NCBI GenBank assembly: GCA_016198885.1
Contig: JACQHV010000041.1
Span: 1 to 13,011 of the forward strand
Length of the DNA stretch: 13,011 bases
Direction: 5' to 3'
Source: Gammaproteobacteria bacterium
Lineage (GTDB): Bacteria; Pseudomonadota; Gammaproteobacteria; Eutrophobiales; Eutrophobiaceae
This document shows, piece by piece, positions 1-7,630 of the stretch. The position numbers and the translations under genes are program-made. Within the stretch, counting starts at the first letter, position 1. Every line of letters begins with the position of its first letter. The notes beneath the pieces were generated by a model. It did not search any database and was not told the origin of the DNA. It saw only the letters and a program-made list of their open reading frames with translations.

Positions 1-191
1 ATCTCCTTGACCAGGTGGCCTTTCCCTATGCCGCCTATGGCAGGGTTACACGACATCGCACCCAGTGTTTCAACACTATGGGTCAGTAACAGCGTCTTTG
101 CGCCAATGCGTGCGGAGGCCAATGCGGCTTCGGTGCCCGCGTGACCACCACCGACAACGATTACGTCAAACTTTTCGGGATAGGTGTTCAT
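1..191 (-). CDS. mnmG: tRNA uridine-5-carboxymethylaminomethyl modification enzyme MnmG, N-terminal part
   Basis: Only the first 63 codons are present; the gene continues past base 1. The visible N-terminus has the FAD dinucleotide-binding loop VIVVGGGHAGTEAA (residues 10-23) and the strongly conserved stretch CNPAIGGIGKGHLVKE (residues 48-63), which together are diagnostic of MnmG/GidA. In known bacteria this cytoplasmic flavoprotein works with MnmE to install the cmnm5 group on U34 of several tRNAs. The start codon is the ATG whose complement is at 189-191, as the FAD motif sits at the usual distance from it. A TATAAT lies at 200-205 on the same strand, but I see no matching -35 box. The gene lies 99 bp downstream of speE, with a repeat array between them. 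Confidence 0.95.
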   Translation of the reverse strand, partial: MNTYPEKFDVIVVGGGHAGTEAALASARIGAKTLLLTHSVETLGAMSCNPAIGGIGKGHLVKE

Positions 192-210
192 CTCTAGTCA
201 TTATATGCTA

Positions 211-302
211 GTGAATCGTGATTAGTGACTGGTGACTGGTAAAACATATAAAACTTCACGAATCACCAATCACTGATCACCAATCACTGATCACCAATCA
301 CC
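211..302. repeat. Heptanucleotide repeat array in inverted arrangement between speE and mnmG
   Basis: Bases 256-302 are six full copies plus five bases of a 7-bp unit TCACNRA, with TCACCAA and TCACTGA alternating in the central part. Bases 211-240 are about four degenerate copies of the complementary unit (GTGAYTR type). The two blocks face each other across about 15 bp of A-rich sequence, so one strand could fold into a long imperfect hairpin. The right block runs into speE: the speE stop codon and its last three sense codons lie inside the repeat. The hairpin could end transcription of speE or shield its mRNA 3' end; no T-run supports a classical intrinsic terminator. Confidence 0.8.
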
Positions 303-1151
303 TTTTCCATCCAATGCTTCGTTCACAAAGTTCGGCATCGTCTGGCATGCCAGATGGATATCTGCATTATAGTAGCGCGTTGCAAATGTCTTTTTCCTGG
401 CAGCAGTCTCGCGAAATCCATTCAGCTTCTGGCCTTTCCTGGCCATGGTCGCAGACCACCATCCTGAGGGATAGGTACACTGCGGAAAGTGGATGGTCAG
501 TTTATCATCACACCCTGCTTCTTCCATGGTCTGATGCATATGCCGCAGGATATCCATATTAAATAACGGTGATTCACTCTGTCCCACCATGATTCCGCCA
601 TCACGCAAGACCCGCATGCAATCCTTGTAAAATGGCACTGAAAAAAGGCGCGAGGCCTGTCCCACTGGATCAGTAGTATCAAGAATTATGACATCAACAC
701 TGGCTGCAGCTGTATCTTCCATCCATTGAATGGCATCCTGAAACAGGAATTTCGCGCGCTTATCGTTATTAGACTCACAAAGTTCGGGGAAAAACTGCTC
801 GGCCACCCGCGTCACCCGTTCATCCAGTTCCACCTGGAGTACTTGTTTGACTGTTTTGTGCTTGAGCACTTCCCGTAACGTACCACAGTCACCTCCGCCG
901 ACAATGACGACATTTTTGGGATTGGAATGAGTAAAAAGCACCGGATGAGTCATCATCTCGTGGTAAATAAAATTATCCCGGCCGGTCAGCATAACGAGAC
1001 CGTCCAGTGTCATGAGCCGGCCAAATGTTTCTGTCTCGAAAATTTCAATGCGCTGATAGGGTGATTGCTCATCGTGGAGTTTCTTCTTTACCTTGAGTGA
1101 CAAGCCATATCCATTGGCCGCCTCGGTAAACCAGGAATCATCCAAAGCCAT
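291..1151 (-). CDS. speE: Spermidine synthase (polyamine aminopropyltransferase)
   Basis: A 286-residue protein, the usual length for bacterial SpeE. It transfers the aminopropyl group of decarboxylated S-adenosylmethionine to putrescine in the cytoplasm. Visible hallmarks are an N-terminal beta region with GRLMTLDGLVMLTGRDNFIYHEMM (residues 44-67, the substrate gatekeeping part), the Rossmann loop GGGDCGTLREVLKH (85-98), the acidic end of strand 2 VELD (107-110) and LDTTDPVG (157-164), which holds the catalytic aspartates D158 and D161. Most family members have SSDP here rather than TTDP. The start is supported by a GGAG ribosome binding site at 1159-1162, seven bases before the ATG. The last codons lie in a heptad repeat array. 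The same pathway is represented by speA at the other end of the window; no speD is visible. Confidence 0.95.
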   Translation of the reverse strand: MALDDSWFTEAANGYGLSLKVKKKLHDEQSPYQRIEIFETETFGRLMTLDGLVMLTGRDNFIYHEMMTHPVLFTHSNPKNVVIVGGGDCGTLREVLKHKTVKQVLQVELDERVTRVAEQFFPELCESNNDKRAKFLFQDAIQWMEDTAAASVDVIILDTTDPVGQASRLFSVPFYKDCMRVLRDGGIMVGQSESPLFNMDILRHMHQTMEEAGCDDKLTIHFPQCTYPSGWWSATMARKGQKLNGFRETAARKKTFATRYYNADIHLACQTMPNFVNEALDGKGDW

Positions 1152-1259
1152 TTAAATTCTCCACTCTGTTGCCTGCAAGGCGCGGGATGATAACGGAAAT
1201 TGCGGGAATAAACGAGAAGATAACGATGTAAACAAACCACTGTTTGAAATCCCCCTGCC

Positions 1260-1363
1260 GTCATGCCGGTACCCTCCGGGTATAAATTCCAACCGGCATC
1301 CAGTAACCAATTGTATTGACTAGATTCCGGTTGGAATTTATACCCGGAGGGTACCGGAATGAC
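1260..1363. repeat. REP-like palindromic element with perfect 31-bp inverted arms
   Basis: Bases 1266-1296 and 1327-1357 are exact reverse complements (31 of 31) around a 30-bp centre, and pairing continues imperfectly on both sides (GTCAT at 1260-1264 against ATGAC at 1359-1363). Each arm is itself hairpin-like: TACCC-TCC-GGGTA lies inside outer CCGG...CCGG pairs. The arm ends covary: the left arm is ATGCCGG...CCGGCAT (1263-1299) while the right is ATTCCGG...CCGGAAT (1324-1360). The element fills the gap between the carbonic anhydrase family gene and speE, and resembles the ATTCC...GGAAT repeats common in proteobacterial intergenic DNA. A strong transcript hairpin is expected in either direction. 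Confidence 0.9.
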
Positions 1364-1405
1364 AACAAAAAATACCTCAATAGTTGATAACAATCCTTAA
1401 AGTTT

Positions 1406-1936
1406 TCAGGTTTGCTTATGTAAATTTTTCATCTTTACATAATGGTTGGCGGAATATTCCAGATATTCCAGTTCCTTATCCGTCAGCTTGCGCACCCGTT
1501 TAACCGGGCTGCCCATATATAAATACCCACCTTCCAGTTCTTTGCCGGTCGGCACCAGACTGGCTGCACCCAGGATAAGTTTCGGACCCAGCACTGCGCC
1601 ATCCATAATAGTTGCCGACATGCCAATCAGACATAAATCACCCACAGTGCAAGCATGCAATATCGCCCTGTGCCCGACTGTCACCCCGTCGCCGATAACA
1701 AGGGAGCATCCACCCGGACTGAATTTCCCATCGTGGGTTACATGCAGGATAGAACCATCCTGAACATTGGTACGCCTGCCGATGCTGATTGAATTCACAT
1801 CCCCTCGCGCCACGACCATGGGCCAGAGTGATGAGTCTTCACCGACAGTAACATCTCCAATGACGACCGCGCTTTCGTCAATATAGGCCGACCCTGCTAT
1901 TTCCGGTGATTTACCCTGATAAATTCTGATCGTCAT
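1406..1936 (-). CDS. Gamma-carbonic anhydrase family protein (YrdA-like left-handed beta-helix)
   Basis: A 176-residue protein made of hexapeptide repeats (for example IGDVTVGEDSSLWP, IGDGVTVGHRAILHACTVGD), closely matching the YrdA/CaiE/PaaY-like gamma-carbonic anhydrase family. The zinc ligands are present: H65 (ILHVTH), H89 (TVGHR) and H94 (ILHAC). So are RGDV (44-47), VQDGS (58-62) and the late GYLYMGSPVK motif. Many YrdA-type proteins have no proven anhydrase activity, so function is by family only. An upstream in-frame ATG at 1970-1972 would add 12 residues (188 in total), but it lies inside a repeat element and has no ribosome binding site. The chosen ATG (1934-1936) gives MTIRIYQGK, which aligns with the usual family N-terminus, though its ribosome binding site is weak too. 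It is a cytoplasmic trimer in characterised relatives. Confidence 0.88.
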   Translation of the reverse strand: MTIRIYQGKSPEIAGSAYIDESAVVIGDVTVGEDSSLWPMVVARGDVNSISIGRRTNVQDGSILHVTHDGKFSPGGCSLVIGDGVTVGHRAILHACTVGDLCLIGMSATIMDGAVLGPKLILGAASLVPTGKELEGGYLYMGSPVKRVRKLTDKELEYLEYSANHYVKMKNLHKQT

Positions 1937-1966
1937 CACTTTACAATATTCTGATTCAATGGCTTG

Positions 1967-2055
1967 TGTCATTTCGACTGCAGGGAGAAATCCTGCAGTG
2001 GATTGTTTTATTTAGGATTATCATCCATAGATTTCTCGCTTCGCTCGAAATGACA
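1967..2055. repeat. Composite inverted-repeat element with TGTCATTTCGA ends
   Basis: The element begins with TGTCATTTCGA (1967-1977) and ends with its exact complement TCGAAATGACA (2045-2055). Inside each end, after a 7-bp variable core, comes GAGAAATC (1985-1992) or its complement GATTTCTC (2030-2037). It is thus two 26-bp repeats facing each other around a 37-bp centre. The same 26-bp unit recurs at 9695-9720 and 9804-9829. It covers the alternative upstream start of the carbonic anhydrase family gene and sits in the divergent gap before the thioredoxin-like gene. Confidence 0.9.
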
Positions 2056-2152
2056 ATGAATTCAGAGGTTCCTGAAAATTACAGGCGTTTGAACAAAATA
2101 TTATTTTAACTTGTCTTATTAACAAATTGTCACTGGAGTGAAAAGGGGAAAT

Positions 2153-2710
2153 ATGAAACGTGTTTTTGTTAATCTGCTGATTATCATTACATTGGCAGCC
2201 CTCACAATCAAGGTAATGATGCCCGCCGCCGGCGAGACATTAAATACACCCTTTGCTGCTCCGGAATTCACACATACGACGCAAGAAGAATGGATCAACT
2301 CCAATCCTCTCATGCTGAGTGACCTGCGCGGCAAGGTCCTGCTAGTGGATTTCTGGACTTTCGATTGCTGGAACTGTTACCGGTCATTCCCCTGGTTGAA
2401 GGCACTGGAAATACGGCTTGCCCCCAGGGGACTTCAGGTTATCGGTGTTCATTCGCCCGAATTTGCCCATGAAAAAGTATTCGAAAACATCACTGCAAAA
2501 GTGAAGGAGTTCGGACTTCATCACCCGGTCATGGTGGACAATGACTTTTCCTACTGGACTGTCTTGCGCAATAAATACTGGCCCGCGTTTTATATCATCG
2601 ACAAACAGGGCCAGGTCCGTGCCATACATTATGGTGAAACGCACGAAGGCGATCCGCAAGCAGAACAAATAGAAAAAACTATCGAACAGTTATTGACGGA
2701 ATCTTCCTGA
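2153..2710 (+). CDS. Exported thioredoxin-like protein (TlpA/DipZ C-domain type)
   Basis: A 185-residue protein with a positively charged start and a hydrophobic segment (residues 4-25), read as a signal peptide or membrane anchor. A thioredoxin fold follows. The redox motif is in DFWTFDCWNCYRSFPWLK (66-83), with C72 and C75 as the CXXC pair, and the conserved cis-proline is in KYWPAFYIID (P144). The phrases VIGVHSPEFAHEK and VMVDNDFSYWTVLRNKYWPA are typical of the thioredoxin domain of DipZ and of TlpA-like proteins. It probably reduces or exchanges disulfides outside the cytoplasm; the partner is unknown. A GTG at 2138 could add five residues, but AAGGGG at 2143-2148 sits correctly for the ATG at 2153, so I chose that start. 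The gene is convergent with the TOPRIM gene, 48 bp away. Confidence 0.88.
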   Translation: MKRVFVNLLIIITLAALTIKVMMPAAGETLNTPFAAPEFTHTTQEEWINSNPLMLSDLRGKVLLVDFWTFDCWNCYRSFPWLKALEIRLAPRGLQVIGVHSPEFAHEKVFENITAKVKEFGLHHPVMVDNDFSYWTVLRNKYWPAFYIIDKQGQVRAIHYGETHEGDPQAEQIEKTIEQLLTESS

Positions 2711-2758
2711 ATTACTGCGCGGGCCATCTCTTTTGTCGCGTGCTCCCTCAACACTCGC

Positions 2759-4576
2759 CTATCTACTTTGATATGTCTCGCGTCTCGCTCCGCGTCTTCG
2801 TGGAGCTGGCCCTGCTCGTGACGTTTTGCAACTGTGCGTTTGTGCTTGACTTATTTTCCCAAGATACTTCGACGCTTGATTCCTCTCCCAATCTTCCTGC
2901 CTCATGGGAAATGGATTTCGTGTGGCAAGGCGTACAATGCGCTCCAGCACTTTTATGATGGGACGACCTTCGATCTTTCGGCGTTGAGTCGCTAATAGCA
3001 TATGCTTTACTAAGATTTCGCTCAATTTGGTTTTTTTAATATTTTCGCTAGCCTTCCGGTAATAAAGATCCTTCAGGCATGCTCCCGGATTCGGACTACG
3101 CTTGCAGCTAGAAATCTCCTTACGCGAAAAGCGAATATTAGCCGGGACCATTTCGTTCAATGCAGTAGCGATCTCCACACATGAGAAATTCTCGAACTCG
3201 AAGGAACTTCGCCAGATTTTTATGTACTCTGGGCGCGTTACGTAACGCCAGTTATGGTGGATCGATCTCGCTCTCTTCGCTTTCTCCTTAAGCCTTTTTG
3301 CATACCTCTCGTTATCCAGAATAAGAAACGTGATTGTCTGATGATAGTGCAAGTAATCGATCAGGCGGATGATCGCCCGAAACCGATCCTCTTTCGTTCC
3401 TGTAGCGGCATCAACTCCGCCTAGCACAATAATTTCAACCCAGTACTTTCCGTGATGTGTACCGAAATATTCCTCGAAAATTTTCTTGATCGCGATCTCC
3501 TCGCTTGCACCCTCTACAATAAGAGTAACCTTCGGTTGAGGATTGAGACCAAAACGGTTGACAACAAATTCGAGGTAACGACGTGTGTCCTTTCGGACTT
3601 CTAGTTCTGGAAAATGTGTGATGATAGTGCCAGCCACCTCGTTCAAATGCGGCAATTCCTCCTTATACAGATCCTTGTAAAGCAGACGCAGCATGTATGC
3701 TCCTGAACGTAACGTTTCGGCTAGTAGGGCATCCTTCTTCAAATTCTTCCTCTCATGTACTGAGACAAACTGCGTGAGTTGATACCATCTCTCTAACGGA
3801 TCGTAGTGTGCCTGAGTAATGGCCATTCCTTCGTATGCGTGACGAAGCTTTTCTGGTGTTAGTTGGAATAGGCGCTCTATTACACATGGGTCCCAATCTT
3901 GAGCAACCTTGTACCAGTCCCAGTCACTCGCATACACGCTAATCCACTGATCCGAGTAATGTGGTGAGCTAAATGGGACTTGTATCGTCCTCTTATCACC
4001 CTGCGTCTGCGGATAGTATCTGTTGGATATAAACTGACACAGTAGACCTTTACTGCGCCGGTACTCATGCGTTCGAAGGCTTTCCGCATGTTTCAAGAAT
4101 AATTGTAGCCAGCGTTTACCGTTCTTGTTCCAATTGATGTCCTCCGTAGAAGTACGGTCTAGATAGTTGTCCATTTGAACATTGAAGGTCAAACTGGCAA
4201 GTACTATCTGAAGATAATCAAGCTGGAAGATCGAGTAATAACCTTCCTGTGTCTGATCTTGTTGATCTGGAACCTGATAGGTCGACTCCACGCCTGTTGT
4301 ATCCCAAGCCCATCCTTTTTCGAACCAGTTAATCCCTTCACGGAGAGGAATCGAAAATGATGGAACATCTTCCACAGGGGTCAAGACCCTGAACACAGGG
4401 GCAAACAATTTCAGGCGTTCGAGCCGCAACAAGCGCTCGCGATTGATTGACAGACCAAGATCGTTACAGAATTGTACGAACCGGTCGGTTCCGAGTAATG
4501 GGCAAGCAATGACAGTTCCCATCTCAATAATGGCCCGTCCGGCGTTTGTGGGAATAGAAAGGAGGTTCTCGGTCAT
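2759..4576 (-). CDS. TOPRIM (OLD-like) nuclease-domain protein of a defence module
   Basis: A 605-residue protein. The N-terminal 340 residues are not recognised; they are rich in aromatic residues (for example EGYYSIFQLDYLQIVLASLTFNVQMDNYLD, 111-140). Residues about 348-470 look like a TOPRIM fold: KVTLIVEGASEE (349-360) carries the first acidic residue E355, LGGVDA (385-390) follows strand 2, and LILDNE (418-423) gives the second metal site as D421 and E423. FEFENFS (459-465) is reminiscent of OLD-family TOPRIM proteins. No Walker A motif or other ATPase is visible, unlike classic OLD nucleases. The last 25 residues are rich in Arg, Ser and Pro and more GC-rich. It is the third gene after abi and the restriction enzyme, 90 bp from the latter. 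A role in phage defence is inferred from this context. No clear ribosome binding site precedes the ATG; M19 is an alternative start. Confidence 0.75.
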   Translation of the reverse strand: MTENLLSIPTNAGRAIIEMGTVIACPLLGTDRFVQFCNDLGLSINRERLLRLERLKLFAPVFRVLTPVEDVPSFSIPLREGINWFEKGWAWDTTGVESTYQVPDQQDQTQEGYYSIFQLDYLQIVLASLTFNVQMDNYLDRTSTEDINWNKNGKRWLQLFLKHAESLRTHEYRRSKGLLCQFISNRYYPQTQGDKRTIQVPFSSPHYSDQWISVYASDWDWYKVAQDWDPCVIERLFQLTPEKLRHAYEGMAITQAHYDPLERWYQLTQFVSVHERKNLKKDALLAETLRSGAYMLRLLYKDLYKEELPHLNEVAGTIITHFPELEVRKDTRRYLEFVVNRFGLNPQPKVTLIVEGASEEIAIKKIFEEYFGTHHGKYWVEIIVLGGVDAATGTKEDRFRAIIRLIDYLHYHQTITFLILDNERYAKRLKEKAKRARSIHHNWRYVTRPEYIKIWRSSFEFENFSCVEIATALNEMVPANIRFSRKEISSCKRSPNPGACLKDLYYRKASENIKKTKLSEILVKHMLLATQRRKIEGRPIIKVLERIVRLATRNPFPMRQEDWERNQASKYLGKISQAQTHSCKTSRAGPAPRRRGARRETYQSR

Positions 4577-4631
4577 GGTAGTAATCGGTTACATGTTTTA
4601 GCGACAAATAATCGAGCTTAAAGTAAATTTT

Positions 4632-4644
4632 TTCGGTTACCGAA
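4632..4644. promoter_or_regulatory. Palindrome in the leader of the TOPRIM gene, possible operator
   Basis: TTCGGTTACCGAA is a perfect palindrome around one central base, about 56 bp upstream of the TOPRIM gene start. The half-containing octamer TCGGTTAC occurs again at 4585-4592, just before that start. The one-base centre makes it a poor RNA hairpin and a better candidate for a dimeric regulator's binding site. No regulator gene is encoded in the window, so this is a guess from symmetry. Confidence 0.35.
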
Positions 4645-4666
4645 TAACAGGCAATAAATATGCTGG

Positions 4667-7630
4667 TTAATTCGTGCTTTCTACTATCTTTATTTCATCT
4701 TCAGTCAGGCCATAAAGTTCGTACACTACCTTGTCGATTTGGATGTCAGTAGCCTCAATTTGGCGTTTCAAGTTGTCTTTTTCATGCGGAGTTATAGCTT
4801 GATCCAGTGTATTGTGTAGGTCATACATTCTTTTAGAAAGACTCTGAATTAGCTTCAGTGCTGGAGACAACTTATTACAGATAGGAAATGGCAAAGTATC
4901 AAGCTTTGACGCTTTTACTTGGGGAATAACACGCGATTCACCTTGATTTGAAACTCTGTATAGGAATAAGAATACTTTTGACTGCATTATCCCCATGAAT
5001 ACCCAAGGATCAATTTCTGGGATGGTTTTAAAAACGTACATGGCATCGGTTACATAAACTGAGGTATCTATGTCATAAATAAGTACAATTGTTTTCGATG
5101 TAGTCAGGCCAATAAATTTAGGTGAAGTAAATATCTGTGGATCGCGTGGTCGATGCAAACCCCACCAAGGATGTTTGCCTTCCTTGGCCTCCTTGCATGT
5201 ATTTTCACTTTTAAATTGCTCGAGAAATTTGAATGTTTTTGGATAGTTCTTTATCGCAGTATCTCTTGACGTATAAATAATTAATTGATCATCCTGCCAG
5301 TTACGATATCGTTTAATTTGCGAACCACTCACACTGGGTCGAAGCAATTCATTTTCGAGATTCAACGATTTTGCATTCTCCTTAGAAACTACGTGGGCAG
5401 CAACAACGTCGGGGCTTACCCCTCTCTGAATTGAACCAGAAATCATTTTTTGTAATGAAGAATGTTGTTGTCTTAAACGACTAAGCAGTGCTGTTTGATC
5501 AAGCTGCCCAGTAAAGAAAGTTTTATGTGGATCTGACTCGACTTGTTCCTTCCAAACTTTCCATGATGCAACTTTAGTTTTATTTAATAACCGTTGGCGT
5601 TCTGTAATTGGTAAACTTGATAAATTATCTAGAAAAAACGTATCTTGATTCAGTTTGCTACTGATAAGAATCGTCGATGTGTTTAGAACCTCAACTCCGA
5701 AAATTCCTTGCCCAAGGCTAATCACAGCAGTAAGACCGCGGTTAAGGAGCAATTCCCGAACAGAACGCGCATCGACTTGATTAAGAATTGTGCTAGGAAC
5801 AATAAATCCAATAGAACCCTCTTTTTTTGCAATTTGAATGGCACGATCGATGAAGTAAATATAGGAATCGATCATGCGCTCAATAACTCGTGAATAACAA
5901 CTACGGAAATATTCCAGCTCTTGTTCCATAAAGCTCGCTCCCCAAGGTGGATTGCCAATCACGGCATCGAACCCACCCGCCTGCATAATCTCCGGGAATT
6001 CCTTCTCCCAGCCGAAAGCGTTGATGTGCATATGGTTTTCGTCATCAAGAAAATCAAGCTGACTGGTTTCGTAGAAATCTGTGCCAATGAGTGAATTGCC
6101 ACACTTGATGTTATTCCCAAGATCTGGCAATAAACGCTGGTTATAGAGCACAAGCTGGTGTTTCCCTTCTAATAACTTGAGCAACAAAGATAGCTTAGTG
6201 ACCTCGACTGCTTGCGAATCGATATCAACGCCATAAATATTATTGGTAAGGATGCGTTTACGCTCAGTTATAGTTAACCGCCATACCATGCTCCCAGCAT
6301 GATATAGCTTTGGATTTTTACCTTTTGCATGTTTATCAGCACTGTCCTCGATGTACCACTTAAGATGCCAATCGAGCAGATACTGATAGGCTCCAATCAG
6401 GAATGATCCGGAACCACAGGCAGGATCAAGGATATGCAGTTTTTCGACTTGTTTCGGAGTTTTCCCCTCAACAAGTTTGCCAACTGTATGCTGCACGATG
6501 TAATCCACAATGTAAGTAGGTGTGTAATACACACCGCCCGCCTTTTTGACTTCGGGTTTTTCTTCGATTTTGGCGTGATGACCAGCAGTGAGGTGGATAA
6601 CTTTGCCGAGGAATCGCTCGTAAACACTGCCAAGAATATCGACCCCGAGCACCGAGAACTCGTAAGGACTGTCGGGGTAATAGAGATTCTGAAAAACCTC
6701 CTTAAGAGCTTTATCATCAATCTCGAGGTTGAGAGTAATCAAATCAGGAGTTTCTGCCCGATCTGGTTCCGTGTAGAAATGAAACAGCCCCGAATTGTAG
6801 CGCTCGTCAGCCCTGTGATAAATTTCTTTCAGGCGCGCATAAATATTCGTACCATTTTGCAACGCCTGAAGCTGACCGTAGTTCTCAATGCCGCGGTCTT
6901 CACAGATTCGCAAAAAGATAATCCGGTCTATAGTCTGCTGAACCGCGTAATTGAGTGCGCGCTGGGTCAACTCTGCGTTGCGTAGTGCGATATTTTTGGC
7001 AAGTAGTTTACGCCATGACTCGATCTCATCAAGAAACGCAGAATCCACCTCGGCTGTGCCTTTCTTTCCTTTGGCGGTAGCTGCATAGCGGTCGAATGAT
7101 CCCTTGAGTACCGCATCCTTGGAAAAAATAGAGGCAATCTCGTCCCATTTCTCTGGATAATCCTTATATGTCCAGTAATGGATACGCGCCGTGGATGCTT
7201 TATCAGTTTTTACCGGACGGATGCGGCAATCATAGATTGCTAGTTCTTCGAAATCGGTGAGAATGGACAACGGCAATTTCGCTGACCAGGCGTAACGTCG
7301 AAGCTGGAAGGCCGGACCCGGTTCCCCCTTGATATCAATCGATGGTTTCTTGGCTTCAACAAAGAACTTGCGCGTGCCACCGATACGAAAACTATAGTCC
7401 GGTGCCTTGGTGTAGCTACCTACCTTAATAGCATCTTCATGGATTACGTCACGGTAGGTTTCAGCCAAACCCTGGGAGTTGTCCACATCCCAACCAAGGA
7501 AACCGAAAAAAGGATCGAGAAAATCTCGCCGAAGCTGAGTTTCGTTGTATTTACCCGCACGATAATCATCGACGTGTTGATCGAAGCGCTCGATTAATTC
7601 TAAGACTTCTATGGGCGCCGACCGGTTCAT
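4667..7630 (-). CDS. Type IIG restriction-modification enzyme (Eco57I-like fused endonuclease and methyltransferase)
   Basis: An intact 987-residue single polypeptide that should both cut DNA and methylate adenine. The N-terminal nuclease has a PD-(D/E)XK signature: APDYSF (76-81) and FFVEAKKP (89-96) give D78, E92 and K94. A helical linker follows. The gamma-class N6-adenine methyltransferase has GGVYYTP (365-371), the SAM-binding motif I DPACGSGSF (402-410), YGVDID (466-471) and the catalytic motif IV NPPW (560-563). Residues about 600-940 are the presumed target recognition part, and its DNA is more AT-rich than the rest. The C-terminal VYELYGLTEDEIKIVE is typical of the family. No separate specificity subunit is present, as expected. 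Its ATG overlaps the abi stop (ATGA), with GGAAAG about 8 bases upstream, so the two are translationally coupled. Confidence 0.92.
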   Translation of the reverse strand: MNRSAPIEVLELIERFDQHVDDYRAGKYNETQLRRDFLDPFFGFLGWDVDNSQGLAETYRDVIHEDAIKVGSYTKAPDYSFRIGGTRKFFVEAKKPSIDIKGEPGPAFQLRRYAWSAKLPLSILTDFEELAIYDCRIRPVKTDKASTARIHYWTYKDYPEKWDEIASIFSKDAVLKGSFDRYAATAKGKKGTAEVDSAFLDEIESWRKLLAKNIALRNAELTQRALNYAVQQTIDRIIFLRICEDRGIENYGQLQALQNGTNIYARLKEIYHRADERYNSGLFHFYTEPDRAETPDLITLNLEIDDKALKEVFQNLYYPDSPYEFSVLGVDILGSVYERFLGKVIHLTAGHHAKIEEKPEVKKAGGVYYTPTYIVDYIVQHTVGKLVEGKTPKQVEKLHILDPACGSGSFLIGAYQYLLDWHLKWYIEDSADKHAKGKNPKLYHAGSMVWRLTITERKRILTNNIYGVDIDSQAVEVTKLSLLLKLLEGKHQLVLYNQRLLPDLGNNIKCGNSLIGTDFYETSQLDFLDDENHMHINAFGWEKEFPEIMQAGGFDAVIGNPPWGASFMEQELEYFRSCYSRVIERMIDSYIYFIDRAIQIAKKEGSIGFIVPSTILNQVDARSVRELLLNRGLTAVISLGQGIFGVEVLNTSTILISSKLNQDTFFLDNLSSLPITERQRLLNKTKVASWKVWKEQVESDPHKTFFTGQLDQTALLSRLRQQHSSLQKMISGSIQRGVSPDVVAAHVVSKENAKSLNLENELLRPSVSGSQIKRYRNWQDDQLIIYTSRDTAIKNYPKTFKFLEQFKSENTCKEAKEGKHPWWGLHRPRDPQIFTSPKFIGLTTSKTIVLIYDIDTSVYVTDAMYVFKTIPEIDPWVFMGIMQSKVFLFLYRVSNQGESRVIPQVKASKLDTLPFPICNKLSPALKLIQSLSKRMYDLHNTLDQAITPHEKDNLKRQIEATDIQIDKVVYELYGLTEDEIKIVESTN

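Noticed and set aside
211..302. CRISPR array
   Set aside because: The repeat unit is only 7 bp, is contiguous and has no spacers; no cas gene is present.
2711..2758. Bidirectional terminator between the convergent thioredoxin-like and TOPRIM genes
   Set aside because: The 48-bp gap has GC-rich pieces but no clean stem followed by a T-run on either strand.
6434..6985. Plus-strand open frame of 183 codons inside the restriction enzyme gene
   Set aside because: It lies antisense to conserved methyltransferase and linker sequence, has no ribosome binding site and shows no recognisable domain.
4667..7630. Type I restriction or BREX/DISARM methyltransferase
   Set aside because: The same chain has an N-terminal PD-(D/E)XK nuclease and its own recognition region, and no HsdR, HsdS, PglZ or helicase gene is nearby.
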